Shown: positions 1 through 7,436 of the stretch, one piece after another | How the letters are laid out: each line of letters starts with the position of its first letter | Numbering within the stretch: position 1 is the stretch's first letter | Assembly: GCA_946478305.1 (NCBI GenBank) | Contig: CAMLBO010000013.1 | Location: 1-64,000 of the forward strand | DNA from: an uncultured Enterobacterales bacterium | Lineage (GTDB): Bacteria; Pseudomonadota; Gammaproteobacteria; Enterobacterales; Enterobacteriaceae | Length of the DNA stretch: 64,000 bases | Direction of reading: 5' to 3' | Made by a program: the position numbers and the translations under genes | The notes under the pieces: generated by a model | Told to the model about the DNA's origin: nothing | What the model saw: only the letters and a program-made list of their open reading frames with translations | Database searches by the model: none

Positions 1-20
1 GTTGTAAGACGAAATCGGGC

Positions 21-1664
21 TTATTTGGCGTCGGCGAGCACTTTGCTGACGATATCCACGGCTTCTTTCTCAATTTTTTCGCGGTGTTCTGCACCGAGGA
101 AGCTTTCACAATAGATCTTGTAAGCCTCTTCAGTACCGGACGGACGCGCGGCGAACCAGCCATTTTTGGTCATCACTTTCAGACCGCCGATGGATGCCCC
201 GTTACCCGGCGCATTGGTCAGGCGAGCAGTGATCGGGTCACCGGCCAGAGTGTCAGCTTTCACCTGTTCAGGAGAGAGCTTAGCCAGCGCAGCTTTCTGA
301 GCATGTGTGGCAGGAGCCTGAATACGGTTGTAGCTTGGTGCGCCAAAACGGGCGGCCAGCTCATCGTAATGTTCCTGTGGGTTCTTGCCGGTGACGGCCG
401 TGATCTCCGCCGCCAGCAGGCACATGATGATACCGTCTTTGTCGGTGGACCACGGTGTGCCATCAAAGCGCAGGAACGAAGCCCCAGCACTCTCTTCGCC
501 ACCAAACCCGAAGCTGCCGTCGAACAGACCATCAACAAACCATTTAAAGCCCACCGGCACTTCCACCAGCTTACGGCCCAGGTCTTCGACCACGCGGTCT
601 ATCATCGCGCTGGAAACCAGCGTTTTACCGACGGCCACGTCTTTGCCCCACTTAGGACGATGCTGGAACAGGTACTGGATAGCCACAGCCAGATAGTGGT
701 TCGGGTTCATCAGGCCTTTTGGCGTAACAATGCCGTGACGGTCATAATCCGGGTCATTGGCGAAGGCCAGATCGAACTTGTCACGCAGCGCCAGCAGACC
801 GGCCATCGCGGACTCAGACGAACAGTCCATGCGAATTACGCCGTCGTGGTCGAGATGCATGAAACGGAAAGTCTGATCGACCGAATCATTCACCAGCGTA
901 AGATCCAGTTCATAATGCGCGGCGATGCGTTTCCAGTATTCGATACCGGAACCGCCGAGCGGATCCACACCGAGCTTCAGGCCCGCTTTCTGAATCGCTC
1001 TCATGTCGACGATTTCGCCCAAACTTTCTATGTAAGGCTGAACCAGATCAATCGCCGTCAGATGACCGCTTTTCCAGGCGGCATCCAACGTCTGGCGCTG
1101 TATACCTGCCAGTTTCGCCGCCAGCAGAGCATTGGCACGTTTTTCAATCACCGACGTCAGATCGGTATCCGCCGGTCCGCCATTGGTCGGATTGTATTTG
1201 ATGCCACCGTCTTCTGGCGGGTTGTGCGATGGCGTGATAACAATACCATCGGCCTTCGCGCCGCCTTTGCGGTTGTGCGTAAGGATCGCGTGCGATACTG
1301 CCGGCGTCGGCGTGAAGCCGTTGTCTTCCTGGACGATAACGTCAACGCCGTTGGCGGTCAGCACTTCCAGCACGGAAATAAAGGCGGGTTCAGACAGCGC
1401 GTGGGTGTCTTTACCCACGTAGCACGGACCGGTTGTGCCCTGCTCTTTACGCACTTCTGCGATCGCCTGCGCGATGGCCAGAATGTGATTTTCGTTAAAG
1501 CTGTGGCGCTCTGCGCTGCCACGGTGTCCTGAAGTACCGAATTTCACCGCATGAGCAGTATTCGCAGGGTCCGGTTGCAGGACGTAATATTGTGACGTCA
1601 ACTGCGCCACGTTAATCAAATCGCTTTGCTGAGCAGGTTGCCCTGCACGAGGGTTATTGGCCAC
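21..1664 (-). CDS. pgm: Phosphoglucomutase (alpha-D-glucose specific)
   Basis: Interconverts glucose-1-phosphate and glucose-6-phosphate in the cytoplasm, linking glycolysis to UDP-glucose, trehalose and glycogen synthesis. The protein is 547 residues, the usual enterobacterial length (E. coli 546). The phosphoserine loop reads [13 protein letters not shown] and the metal-binding loop DPDYDRHG. The sugar-binding stretch GGEESAG and the C-terminal phosphate-binding RPSGTE are also intact, so all four domains of the alpha-D-phosphohexomutase fold are present. It is transcribed after seqA with only 24 bases between them, the seqA-pgm pairing known from enterics. Its terminator would lie outside the window. 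Confidence 0.98.
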   Translation of the reverse strand: MANNPRAGQPAQQSDLINVAQLTSQYYVLQPDPANTAHAVKFGTSGHRGSAERHSFNENHILAIAQAIAEVRKEQGTTGPCYVGKDTHALSEPAFISVLEVLTANGVDVIVQEDNGFTPTPAVSHAILTHNRKGGAKADGIVITPSHNPPEDGGIKYNPTNGGPADTDLTSVIEKRANALLAAKLAGIQRQTLDAAWKSGHLTAIDLVQPYIESLGEIVDMRAIQKAGLKLGVDPLGGSGIEYWKRIAAHYELDLTLVNDSVDQTFRFMHLDHDGVIRMDCSSESAMAGLLALRDKFDLAFANDPDYDRHGIVTPKGLMNPNHYLAVAIQYLFQHRPKWGKDVAVGKTLVSSAMIDRVVEDLGRKLVEVPVGFKWFVDGLFDGSFGFGGEESAGASFLRFDGTPWSTDKDGIIMCLLAAEITAVTGKNPQEHYDELAARFGAPSYNRIQAPATHAQKAALAKLSPEQVKADTLAGDPITARLTNAPGNGASIGGLKVMTKNGWFAARPSGTEEAYKIYCESFLGAEHREKIEKEAVDIVSKVLADAK

Positions 1665-1688
1665 GGGCGCTTCTCCCTTACGCTGAAA

Positions 1689-2240
1689 TTAGAGTGTACC
1701 GCACACTTTGTCAGTCAGTTCCGCGGGGAACTGCATCAATTGCATGATGTGTTCAATCATGCTGCGTTTGCGGCCTGTGTTGGTATTGGTGATAACCCAA
1801 TACGGCGTTCCGGGAACGTGTTTGGGCTTGGTATGAATACCGTTTTGCAGCAAGGTCTGCTGGTCACCGGCGAAATAGGTGCGCGTGCGGCCATGAAGAG
1901 AATCGGTCGCGGCAGCGAATTCTTTAGGGTTCAGGCAGTACAGCGCAGACAGAATCAGCATGAAACGGTTTACCGCTTTGGTCTGCTCTGCATATTCATC
2001 AGAGAGCAGCAGTTCCCGCACGGCACGCACTTTGTCGCGTGCGGTGTTGGCGGCAGGTGCTTTCTCCTGGGGAGCGGCAACAGAAACCGGCGAACCCGCA
2101 ACGGCAGGTGTGGATTTCACTTCCTGACCGGCAGAAAACTTCAGCATACGGCGTAAAATATCCGACGCTGTTTCACCGATATGCTGCGTATGGCTGGCAA
2201 TATAACGGTAGAGTTCTTCGTCAACCTCAATAGTTTTCAT
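1689..2240 (-). CDS. seqA: Replication initiation negative regulator SeqA
   Basis: Binds hemimethylated GATC pairs, sequesters oriC after initiation and helps organise new DNA. The protein is 183 residues. The N-terminal oligomerisation helix-turn (MKTIEVDEELYRYIASHTQ, followed by GETASDILRRML) is typical. After a Pro/Ala-rich linker, roughly residues 45-65, comes the DNA-binding domain with the NTGRKR loop near residue 160. The ATG follows a purine-rich stretch. It is the first gene of a likely seqA-pgm operon and is divergent from ybfF. Known family; function inferred from close similarity to the E. coli protein. Confidence 0.97.
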   Translation of the reverse strand: MKTIEVDEELYRYIASHTQHIGETASDILRRMLKFSAGQEVKSTPAVAGSPVSVAAPQEKAPAANTARDKVRAVRELLLSDEYAEQTKAVNRFMLILSALYCLNPKEFAAATDSLHGRTRTYFAGDQQTLLQNGIHTKPKHVPGTPYWVITNTNTGRKRSMIEHIMQLMQFPAELTDKVCGTL

Positions 2241-2409
2241 CTTTTTCCAGTACTGTTTTTTCTACTAATTTCATTTAAAAGGATTATACAAATTTATCTG
2301 CGCTCGCGAACAGATGAATTGTGACGCGGCACAAAAAGCAGATTTATCCCCACTTTCCTCTCACGCCTTCATCCGCTGGCTTCGCATTGTCCTGCTTATC
2401 CCACTTTGA

Positions 2410-2453
2410 TGTATGGCAGAAAACTTTCCGTTTTAAAAATTTTCAGCCATACA
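2410..2453. repeat. 44-bp imperfect dyad between seqA and ybfF
   Basis: Arms TGTATGGCAGAAAA (2410-2423) and TTTTCAGCCATACA (2440-2453) are inverted copies with one mismatch in 14, separated by a 16-base AT-rich spacer. It sits about 40 bases before the ybfF start and could be an operator or an RNA hairpin in the ybfF leader. No T-tract follows the stem directly, so it does not look like a simple terminator. Confidence 0.6.
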
Positions 2454-2493
2454 TGATAACCTAATGAGATTGTTTATCTGCATGAACTTCACC

Positions 2494-3264
2494 ATGAAAT
2501 TACATTATCGCCTGCAAGAATCTGCCACCCCGGACATCGCAACCTTACCGGTTTTACTGATCCACGGTTTATTTGGCACGCTGGACAACCTTGGCGTGCT
2601 GGCCCGCGACCTGAAACAACAGCATAGCGTGTTGCAGGTCGATATGCGTAATCACGGTCAGTCCGGGCGCTCTGACGATATGTCGTATGCCGCGATGGCG
2701 CAGGATTTACTGGACACCATGGATGACGCGGGTTTCCAGAAAGCCCTTGTTATTGGTCACTCCATGGGGGGGAAAGCCGCGATGGCCATGACAGCGCTGG
2801 CACCCGAACGCATTACCAAACTGGTGGTGATTGACGTCGCGCCGGTCGATTACCAGACACGCCGCCACGATGAGATTTTTGCTGCCATCAACGCGGTCAC
2901 TGAGGCTGGCGTGAAGGACCGCAGTGGTGCAGCAGAATGTATGCGCGACTTTATAAAAGAAGAAGGCGTGATTCAGTTCCTGCTGAAATCATTTCAGCAG
3001 GGAGAATGGCGCTTTAATGTCCCGGTACTGATGGCTGAGTATGACAAAATCACCGGCTGGGAAAATGTTCCTGCCTGGCCACATCCGGCACTGTTTATCC
3101 GCGGCGGACTGTCGCCTTACGTACAGGATAAATATCGTGACGCCATTGCCAGCCAGTTTCCAGAGGCTCGGGCCCATGTGGTGGCCGGAACGGGTCATTG
3201 GGTGCATGCGGAAAAACCCGACGCCGTACTGCGCGCTGTACACCGTTTCATCGATGAAGCCTGA
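2494..3264 (+). CDS. ybfF: Alpha/beta-hydrolase, YbfF-type esterase
   Basis: Cytoplasmic esterase of the alpha/beta-hydrolase fold; E. coli YbfF hydrolyses acyl-CoA-type and short esters in vitro. The protein is 256 residues from the chosen ATG. HGLFGTLDNLG forms the oxyanion-hole loop, GHSMGGK carries the nucleophile serine near residue 90, and GTGHWVHAEKP carries the catalytic histidine. Upstream in-frame ATGs at 2464 and 2482 would add up to 10 residues absent from the family. The start at 2494 gives MKLHYRLQE, which aligns with the E. coli N-terminus. Natural substrate unknown. Confidence 0.93.
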   Translation: MKLHYRLQESATPDIATLPVLLIHGLFGTLDNLGVLARDLKQQHSVLQVDMRNHGQSGRSDDMSYAAMAQDLLDTMDDAGFQKALVIGHSMGGKAAMAMTALAPERITKLVVIDVAPVDYQTRRHDEIFAAINAVTEAGVKDRSGAAECMRDFIKEEGVIQFLLKSFQQGEWRFNVPVLMAEYDKITGWENVPAWPHPALFIRGGLSPYVQDKYRDAIASQFPEARAHVVAGTGHWVHAEKPDAVLRAVHRFIDEA

Positions 3265-3532
3265 TGTGGGATAAGCTGGGGATAAATTGTGCAAAAAGGC
3301 TGCATAACTTAGTCACTTAGCTATAATTCCGGGCTTTTACCCGTTGTGGACCCCGGTGCGGCTGGGGTATGATTGCGCGCTGAAATTTTGCCCCCGCGGA
3401 AAGGCGCGTATTGCGTCAATGCGTTTTGTGGAAGGCAAAAAGGGTTAGGGTGTTTAGCCCGAAATATGTAAGGCAATCGTCTGAAACGGCGTGCCGTTTT
3501 CCGATGTAACTTCCCTGGTTTTACCGCTACCT

Positions 3533-3811
3533 ATGGCAAAAGAACAACTGGATCGCACGACGCTGGATCTGTTCGCAGATGATCGCCGTCCGGGGCGTCC
3601 GAAAACAAATCCGCTTTCCCGCGATGAACAGCTCAGAATCAACAAGCGTAACCAGCTACGCCGTGATAAAGCGAGTGGCTTGCGACGCGTGGAGCTGAAA
3701 ATGAACGCTGACGCTGTTGATACACTCAATAAGCTGGCGGAAGAACGCAATATCAGTCGCAGCGAACTGATTGAAGAGATGCTGCTTTCGCATCTTAATC
3801 AGGTAAGCTAA
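3533..3811 (+). CDS. ybfE: LexA-regulated, CopB-like protein YbfE
   Basis: Small basic protein of 92 residues beginning MAKEQLDRTTLDLFADD. It matches E. coli YbfE through the RRPGRPKTNPLSRDEQLRI block, and the C-terminal half (LNKLAEERNISRSELIEEML) looks like a ribbon-helix-helix DNA-binding fold. In E. coli the gene belongs to the SOS regulon and its function is unknown. I looked for a CTG-N10-CAG LexA box in the 268 bases upstream and saw no convincing one, so SOS control is not supported here. No good ribosome-binding site precedes the ATG. The start was chosen by homology. Confidence 0.9.
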   Translation: MAKEQLDRTTLDLFADDRRPGRPKTNPLSRDEQLRINKRNQLRRDKASGLRRVELKMNADAVDTLNKLAEERNISRSELIEEMLLSHLNQVS

Positions 3812-3817
3812 AACAAA

Positions 3818-3850
3818 GCGGGTAGCCGTTTCCGGATACCCGCCTGTTTT
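3818..3850 (+). terminator. Rho-independent terminator after ybfE
   Basis: GCGGGTA (3818-3824) pairs with TACCCGC (3837-3843), followed by CTGTTTTTC. It starts 6 bases after the ybfE stop codon. Confidence 0.8.
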
Positions 3851-3896
3851 TCTCACGTCTTATTTTTCTTCATTTTTTTCTTCATTAATCCCCAAC

Positions 3897-5561
3897 TTAA
3901 AACGTTTCCCAGTTCTCACTGCTTCTGCCGCCTGCCAAACCTGTATCAGGACGCAGCAAGGGGGATTTATGCGGATGTGTCGTTTTCTGGCCGACACGCG
4001 TGACGCTGTCTTTCAGCTTGAAGGTGGCGACGGCGTTATTGAGTAACGCTGCCTGCTCCTCCAGAGAAACGGCCGCCTGAGAGGCTTCTTCCACCAGCGC
4101 GGCGTTCTGCTGGGTGACGCTGTCCATCTGCGTCACTGCGATCGCTACCTGACTGATACCTTTACTCTGCTCATCTGACGCCGAGGCAATTTCAGCCATG
4201 ATATCGGTGACATGGGTGATAGAACGAACCACGTCATCCATAGTAGAACCGGCGTTTTCCACCAGTTTAGAGCCACTGTCCACCCTGGATACCGACTCGC
4301 TGATCAGCTGTTCGATCTCTTTGGCAGCCTGCGCGCTGCGCTGCGCCAAATTACGCACTTCGCTGGCCACCACGGCAAAACCACGCCCCTGTTCGCCCGC
4401 ACGCGCGGCTTCTACAGCGGCATTCAGTGCCAGGATATTGGTCTGGAAAGCAATGCTGTTAATGACTGAGGTAATTTCTGCAATTTTCTTCGAGCTGCCG
4501 GAGATCTCTTTCATCGTACTGACCACATCCGCCACGATACTCCCGCCTTTACGAGCGGTGGCGGAGGCATCCACGACCAGTTGGCTGGCGTGATGAGCGT
4601 TGTCGGCATTGTGTTTAACCGTTGCAGTGAGCTGCTCCATGCTGGCGGCGGTCTCTTCCAGTGCCGACGCTTGTTGCTCAGTACGTGATGAGAGATCGTT
4701 ATTTCCGGCGGAGATCTCGGAAGCCCCCTGATAGATGTTATTGGTACAGTTACGGATAGTTTGTACGGTATTGATCAAGCTGCCCTGCATGGCGTTAAGT
4801 AATGGGATCAGTTTTCCCGCGCAGTTTTTACCGAACTCTTCCAGGTCATGTGTCAGATCACCACGGGCAATAACCGCAAACTGATCACGGATCTTATTGA
4901 GCGGGTTGACCAGTCCCCAGACGAGATAGCGATCGGTCAGGAACAGAATCACAATACCCAGCGCAAAAGCGACCAGCAGTATGATTTTACTCATCCGGGT
5001 CAGACGGCTGGATTCCTCTTGCGATTGTTGTAATGCGACGGCAATCAGGCCATTGACCTTTTCAACCGATGCGCCAAATTTCACACTCAGCGGTACGACT
5101 GACACGTTAGAAATCTGCTTGTAAGCCTCAACATTTTTACTGCTGGCCGCGTTAAACAGGGGAGTAGCGCCCTGCTCTGCTAACGCTGACCAGTCGGTAA
5201 TAAGTTCCTGTACTACCGCATCATCTAAGCCGGGGTGGGTTGCAGTTCTAAATGCGGCCAGCGCCTGAGTCATGTTAGTCAGAGCCAGTTTGGCACTGTC
5301 AAAAATTTCAGGGCCTTTGTTTGGATCGCTTTGCAGTAAGGCCATTGCTCGGGTAAGTCGAGTTTGCGAACGGAAATACTGGTCGCTGCCTTTATGTACG
5401 AGGGTCAAGTCGTTGACCAACGCCACATTAATTTCGGCATTTTTGGTCAGTGAGTTAAATGACGTAATCGTGTAGATCGCAACGCAGGCCCACATGACGC
5501 AAAAGACGCCGAGGATCCCTAACATCGCTGTCCTGATGGTAATATTTTTCAAAAATTGCAC
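3897..5561 (-). CDS. Methyl-accepting chemotaxis protein
   Basis: Transmembrane chemoreceptor of 554 residues that signals through CheW/CheA. TM1 is at about residues 10-30. A periplasmic four-helix-bundle ligand domain spans about 31-190, with an Arg-containing helix ([12 protein letters not shown]) like the Tar/Tsr family, and TM2 is near 193-212. HAMP and the long signalling coiled coil follow, with the conserved hairpin tip ([20 protein letters not shown]). The C-terminus is NWETF, the pentapeptide that tethers CheR and CheB in high-abundance receptors. The ligand cannot be read from sequence. The gene is inserted between ybfE and fldA, where E. coli has none. It has a sigma-28-type promoter upstream, so it is probably co-expressed with flagellar genes. 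Confidence 0.95.
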   Translation of the reverse strand: MQFLKNITIRTAMLGILGVFCVMWACVAIYTITSFNSLTKNAEINVALVNDLTLVHKGSDQYFRSQTRLTRAMALLQSDPNKGPEIFDSAKLALTNMTQALAAFRTATHPGLDDAVVQELITDWSALAEQGATPLFNAASSKNVEAYKQISNVSVVPLSVKFGASVEKVNGLIAVALQQSQEESSRLTRMSKIILLVAFALGIVILFLTDRYLVWGLVNPLNKIRDQFAVIARGDLTHDLEEFGKNCAGKLIPLLNAMQGSLINTVQTIRNCTNNIYQGASEISAGNNDLSSRTEQQASALEETAASMEQLTATVKHNADNAHHASQLVVDASATARKGGSIVADVVSTMKEISGSSKKIAEITSVINSIAFQTNILALNAAVEAARAGEQGRGFAVVASEVRNLAQRSAQAAKEIEQLISESVSRVDSGSKLVENAGSTMDDVVRSITHVTDIMAEIASASDEQSKGISQVAIAVTQMDSVTQQNAALVEEASQAAVSLEEQAALLNNAVATFKLKDSVTRVGQKTTHPHKSPLLRPDTGLAGGRSSENWETF

Positions 5562-5992
5562 AGTGTGCCTCTCGTGAAACGTTATCGTTTCTTTTTATGA
5601 GATTAACGGGGATGCAGAGAATCAATACAGGTCACCGTCAGGCATAAGCCCCGGGACATGGTTGAACACCTCTCCGGGCATCGATTTCTTTATTATGTTG
5701 AGATTGCTCTCGCATCTTCTATCGGCGCTACGTGAGTAAAATTTAGGAACGAAGTGAAATTATTTCATATTTGCGAGTACCCGGATCTTCAGCAGGGACA
5801 AGGCTTATATCCCTACTAACGTCATAAAACACACGAAGGCGATAACGCTTCGCATTAATGACCGATAGACTTATTGTCCGATCCGTACCGGTGCGTGCAG
5901 GCATGTTCTCCGGGCGGCGAGTTTGCTATTATCTGCAGCATTATTGCCTGCGATGCAGGGCACTTCATTGAGAACAAGAGGTTAGAAATCTT
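5562..5992. other. Intergenic region, chemoreceptor gene / fldA
   Basis: A 431-base divergent intergenic region. The chemoreceptor side holds a sigma-28-type promoter (5719-5745) and a leader of about 150 bases. The fldA side is AT-rich with a possible -10 (TATTAT near 5926) and a small GC stem (TGCCTG...CAGGGCA near 5946-5962) just before the fldA ribosome-binding site. No credible coding sequence was seen. Confidence 0.6.
5719..5745 (-). promoter_or_regulatory. Sigma-28 (FliA) promoter of the chemoreceptor gene
   Basis: On the minus strand the sequence reads TAAA, exactly 15 bases, then GCCGATAG. The FliA consensus in enterics is TAAA-N15-GCCGATAA, so only the last base differs. It lies about 158 bases upstream of the receptor start codon and points towards it. 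Confidence 0.85.
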
Positions 5993-6520
5993 ATGGCCGT
6001 AGTAGGTATCTTCTTTGGATCCGATACAGGTAACACCGAAAACATCGCTAAAATGATCCAGAAGCAGCTGGGTAAAGAGGTTGCCGAAGTACATGACATT
6101 GCCAAAAGCAGCAAAGAGGATCTGGAAAAATTCGATATTTTGCTGATCGGTATTCCTACCTGGTATTACGGTGAAGCACAGTGTGACTGGGACGACTTTT
6201 TCCCAACGCTGGAAGAGATAGATTTCGAAGGTAAGCTGGTCGCACTATTTGGCTGTGGCGATCAGGAAGATTATGCCGAGTATTTCTGTGACGCGATGGG
6301 CACCGTGCGTGACATCATCGAGCCACGCGGCGCAGTGATCGTGGGCCACTGGCCAACGGCAGGTTACCACTTCGAGGCCTCTAAAGGCCTGGCTGATGAC
6401 AAGCACTTCATTGGTCTGGCAATCGACGAAGATCGTCAACCTGAACTGACGGCTGAACGTGTGGATGCCTGGGTTAAGCAGATTTCACAAGAGTTGAGTT
6501 TGGCCGAAATTATTGGCTAA
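5993..6520 (+). CDS. fldA: Flavodoxin FldA
   Basis: Small FMN electron carrier in the cytoplasm. It donates electrons to enzymes such as biotin synthase, IspG/IspH and activating enzymes of radical proteins. It is 175 residues, a long-chain flavodoxin. The phosphate-binding loop GSDTGNTENIA is near residue 10, PTWYYGEAQ carries the aromatic that stacks on FMN, and the GCGDQEDYAEYFCDA loop closes the site. The ribosome-binding site AAGAGG precedes ATG. It sits just upstream of fur, as in other enterics. Confidence 0.97.
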   Translation: MAVVGIFFGSDTGNTENIAKMIQKQLGKEVAEVHDIAKSSKEDLEKFDILLIGIPTWYYGEAQCDWDDFFPTLEEIDFEGKLVALFGCGDQEDYAEYFCDAMGTVRDIIEPRGAVIVGHWPTAGYHFEASKGLADDKHFIGLAIDEDRQPELTAERVDAWVKQISQELSLAEIIG

Positions 6521-6526
6521 CCTTCA

Positions 6527-6605
6527 TTGGCCCTGAGGTATTGGCATAAGGATTGATCATTCACATCGCTGCCCTGAGTGATTGATTCGCCATTGAAAGG
6601 GCCAA
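6527..6605. repeat. Long inverted repeat downstream of fldA
   Basis: TTGGCCCT (6527-6534) and AGGGCCAA (6598-6605) are perfect inverted 8-mers. Between them GATCATTCAC and GTGATTGATT form an inner imperfect pair. Together they could fold the 79 bases after the fldA stop into one long hairpin. There is no T-tract at the base, so it may shape or protect the fldA mRNA 3' end rather than terminate. The rest of the 6521-6725 gap holds AT-rich fur promoter sequence. Confidence 0.45.
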
Positions 6606-6725
6606 ACTATTACTGAAATTAACAATTTAACCGCTACAAAATTGTAACTTTCAGCGGTATCAAGGTACACTGAGTTCAGGTGTTTTTTCTATTGATCAAG
6701 CCGTTGCGATCCTTTCGTGACAGCA

Positions 6726-6836
6726 ATGAAAGATGCGATCTTTGTTAACAGACTACCGTTTCATCATGAACCGCCATCACAGGCTTCATGCCTCAACGTG
6801 ATTACCATAGTAACAGGACTGAATCCGCATGACTGA
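6726..6836 (+). CDS. uof: Possible uof leader ORF coupled to fur
   Basis: A 36-codon frame opens with ATG at 6726 and stops at 6834-6836, overlapping the first codons of fur by 8 bases in another frame. In E. coli a short upstream ORF (uof) overlaps fur in this way. Its translation is coupled to fur and lets RyhB sRNA act on fur indirectly. Here the frame ends ...VTGLNPHD. The candidate ATG has only a weak ribosome-binding site and in-frame GTG 6717 is an alternative. Position and overlap support the call; the peptide itself was not compared by search. Confidence 0.45.
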   Translation: MKDAIFVNRLPFHHEPPSQASCLNVITIVTGLNPHD

Positions 6837-7284
6837 CAACAATACCGCACTGAAGAAAGCTGGCTTAAAAGTCACGCTTCCGCGACTTAAGATTCTGGAA
6901 GTGCTGCAAGCGCCGGAAGGTCATCACGTCAGTGCGGAAGATTTATACAAGCAACTGATTGATATGGGTGAAGAAATTGGTCTGGCGACGGTTTACCGCG
7001 TATTGAACCAGTTTGATGATGCCGGGATCGTTACCCGTCATAATTTCGAAGGCGGCAAGTCCGTTTTCGAACTGACTCAGCAACATCACCATGATCACCT
7101 GATCTGCCTGGATTGTGGCCGTGTGATCGAATTCCGTGATGAATACATCGAAGGACGCCAGCGCGAAATTGCCAAGAAACATGGCATCAAACTGACCAAC
7201 CACAGCCTTTATCTTTACGGTCACTGCGAATTGGGTGACTGCCGCGAAGACGATAACCTGCATAACGATAAACCCGCGCTGTAA
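6829..7284 (+). CDS. fur: Ferric uptake regulator Fur
   Basis: Fe2+-responsive repressor of iron acquisition genes, 151 residues. The winged helix spans about residues 1-85, with recognition helix LATVYRVLNQFDDAGIV. The metal-binding and dimerisation domain carries the HHHDHLICLDCG cluster and a second cysteine pair in HCELGDCRED. ATG is preceded by AACAGGA at a normal distance. A Fur-box-like sequence near 63.2 kb in the same window is a probable target. Downstream is a clear terminator. Confidence 0.98.
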   Translation: MTDNNTALKKAGLKVTLPRLKILEVLQAPEGHHVSAEDLYKQLIDMGEEIGLATVYRVLNQFDDAGIVTRHNFEGGKSVFELTQQHHHDHLICLDCGRVIEFRDEYIEGRQREIAKKHGIKLTNHSLYLYGHCELGDCREDDNLHNDKPAL

Positions 7285-7329
7285 GCCTCAGGTTTCACGT
7301 CATGCGTTCTGTCATGCAGAACATCCATT

Positions 7330-7352
7330 AACCGCTGAAAAGCGGTTTTTTT
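7330..7352 (+). terminator. Rho-independent terminator after fur
   Basis: AACCGCT and AGCGGTT (7330-7336, 7341-7347) form a 7-bp stem around GAAA, followed by a T-run. Confidence 0.85.
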
Positions 7353-7390
7353 ATGCCTGTGTTTTCATGCTGTCCTCATTTTACAAGCGT

Positions 7391-7413
7391 AAAAAAACCC
7401 CGGCAAGCCGGGG
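7391..7413 (-). terminator. Rho-independent terminator after chitobiase
   Basis: On the minus strand a CCCCGGC/GCCGGGG stem with loop TT is followed by seven T. It closes the chiP-chiQ-chitobiase operon 24 bases after the stop codon. Confidence 0.9.
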
Positions 7414-7436
7414 TCTGATAAGGCAGAGATTGTGTG

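Noticed and set aside
84-1532. Long open frame of 482 codons on the plus strand opposite pgm
   Set aside because: It lies antisense to the complete pgm gene, and its translation shows no family motif, only the mirror of pgm codon use.
3265-3532. LexA box upstream of ybfE
   Set aside because: No CTG-N10-CAG dyad close to consensus was found, although the E. coli gene is SOS-regulated.
5640-5700. GC-rich CCCCGGG / CCGGG pairing in the chemoreceptor leader
   Set aside because: The pairs are short and widely spaced, with no terminator or known riboswitch pattern.
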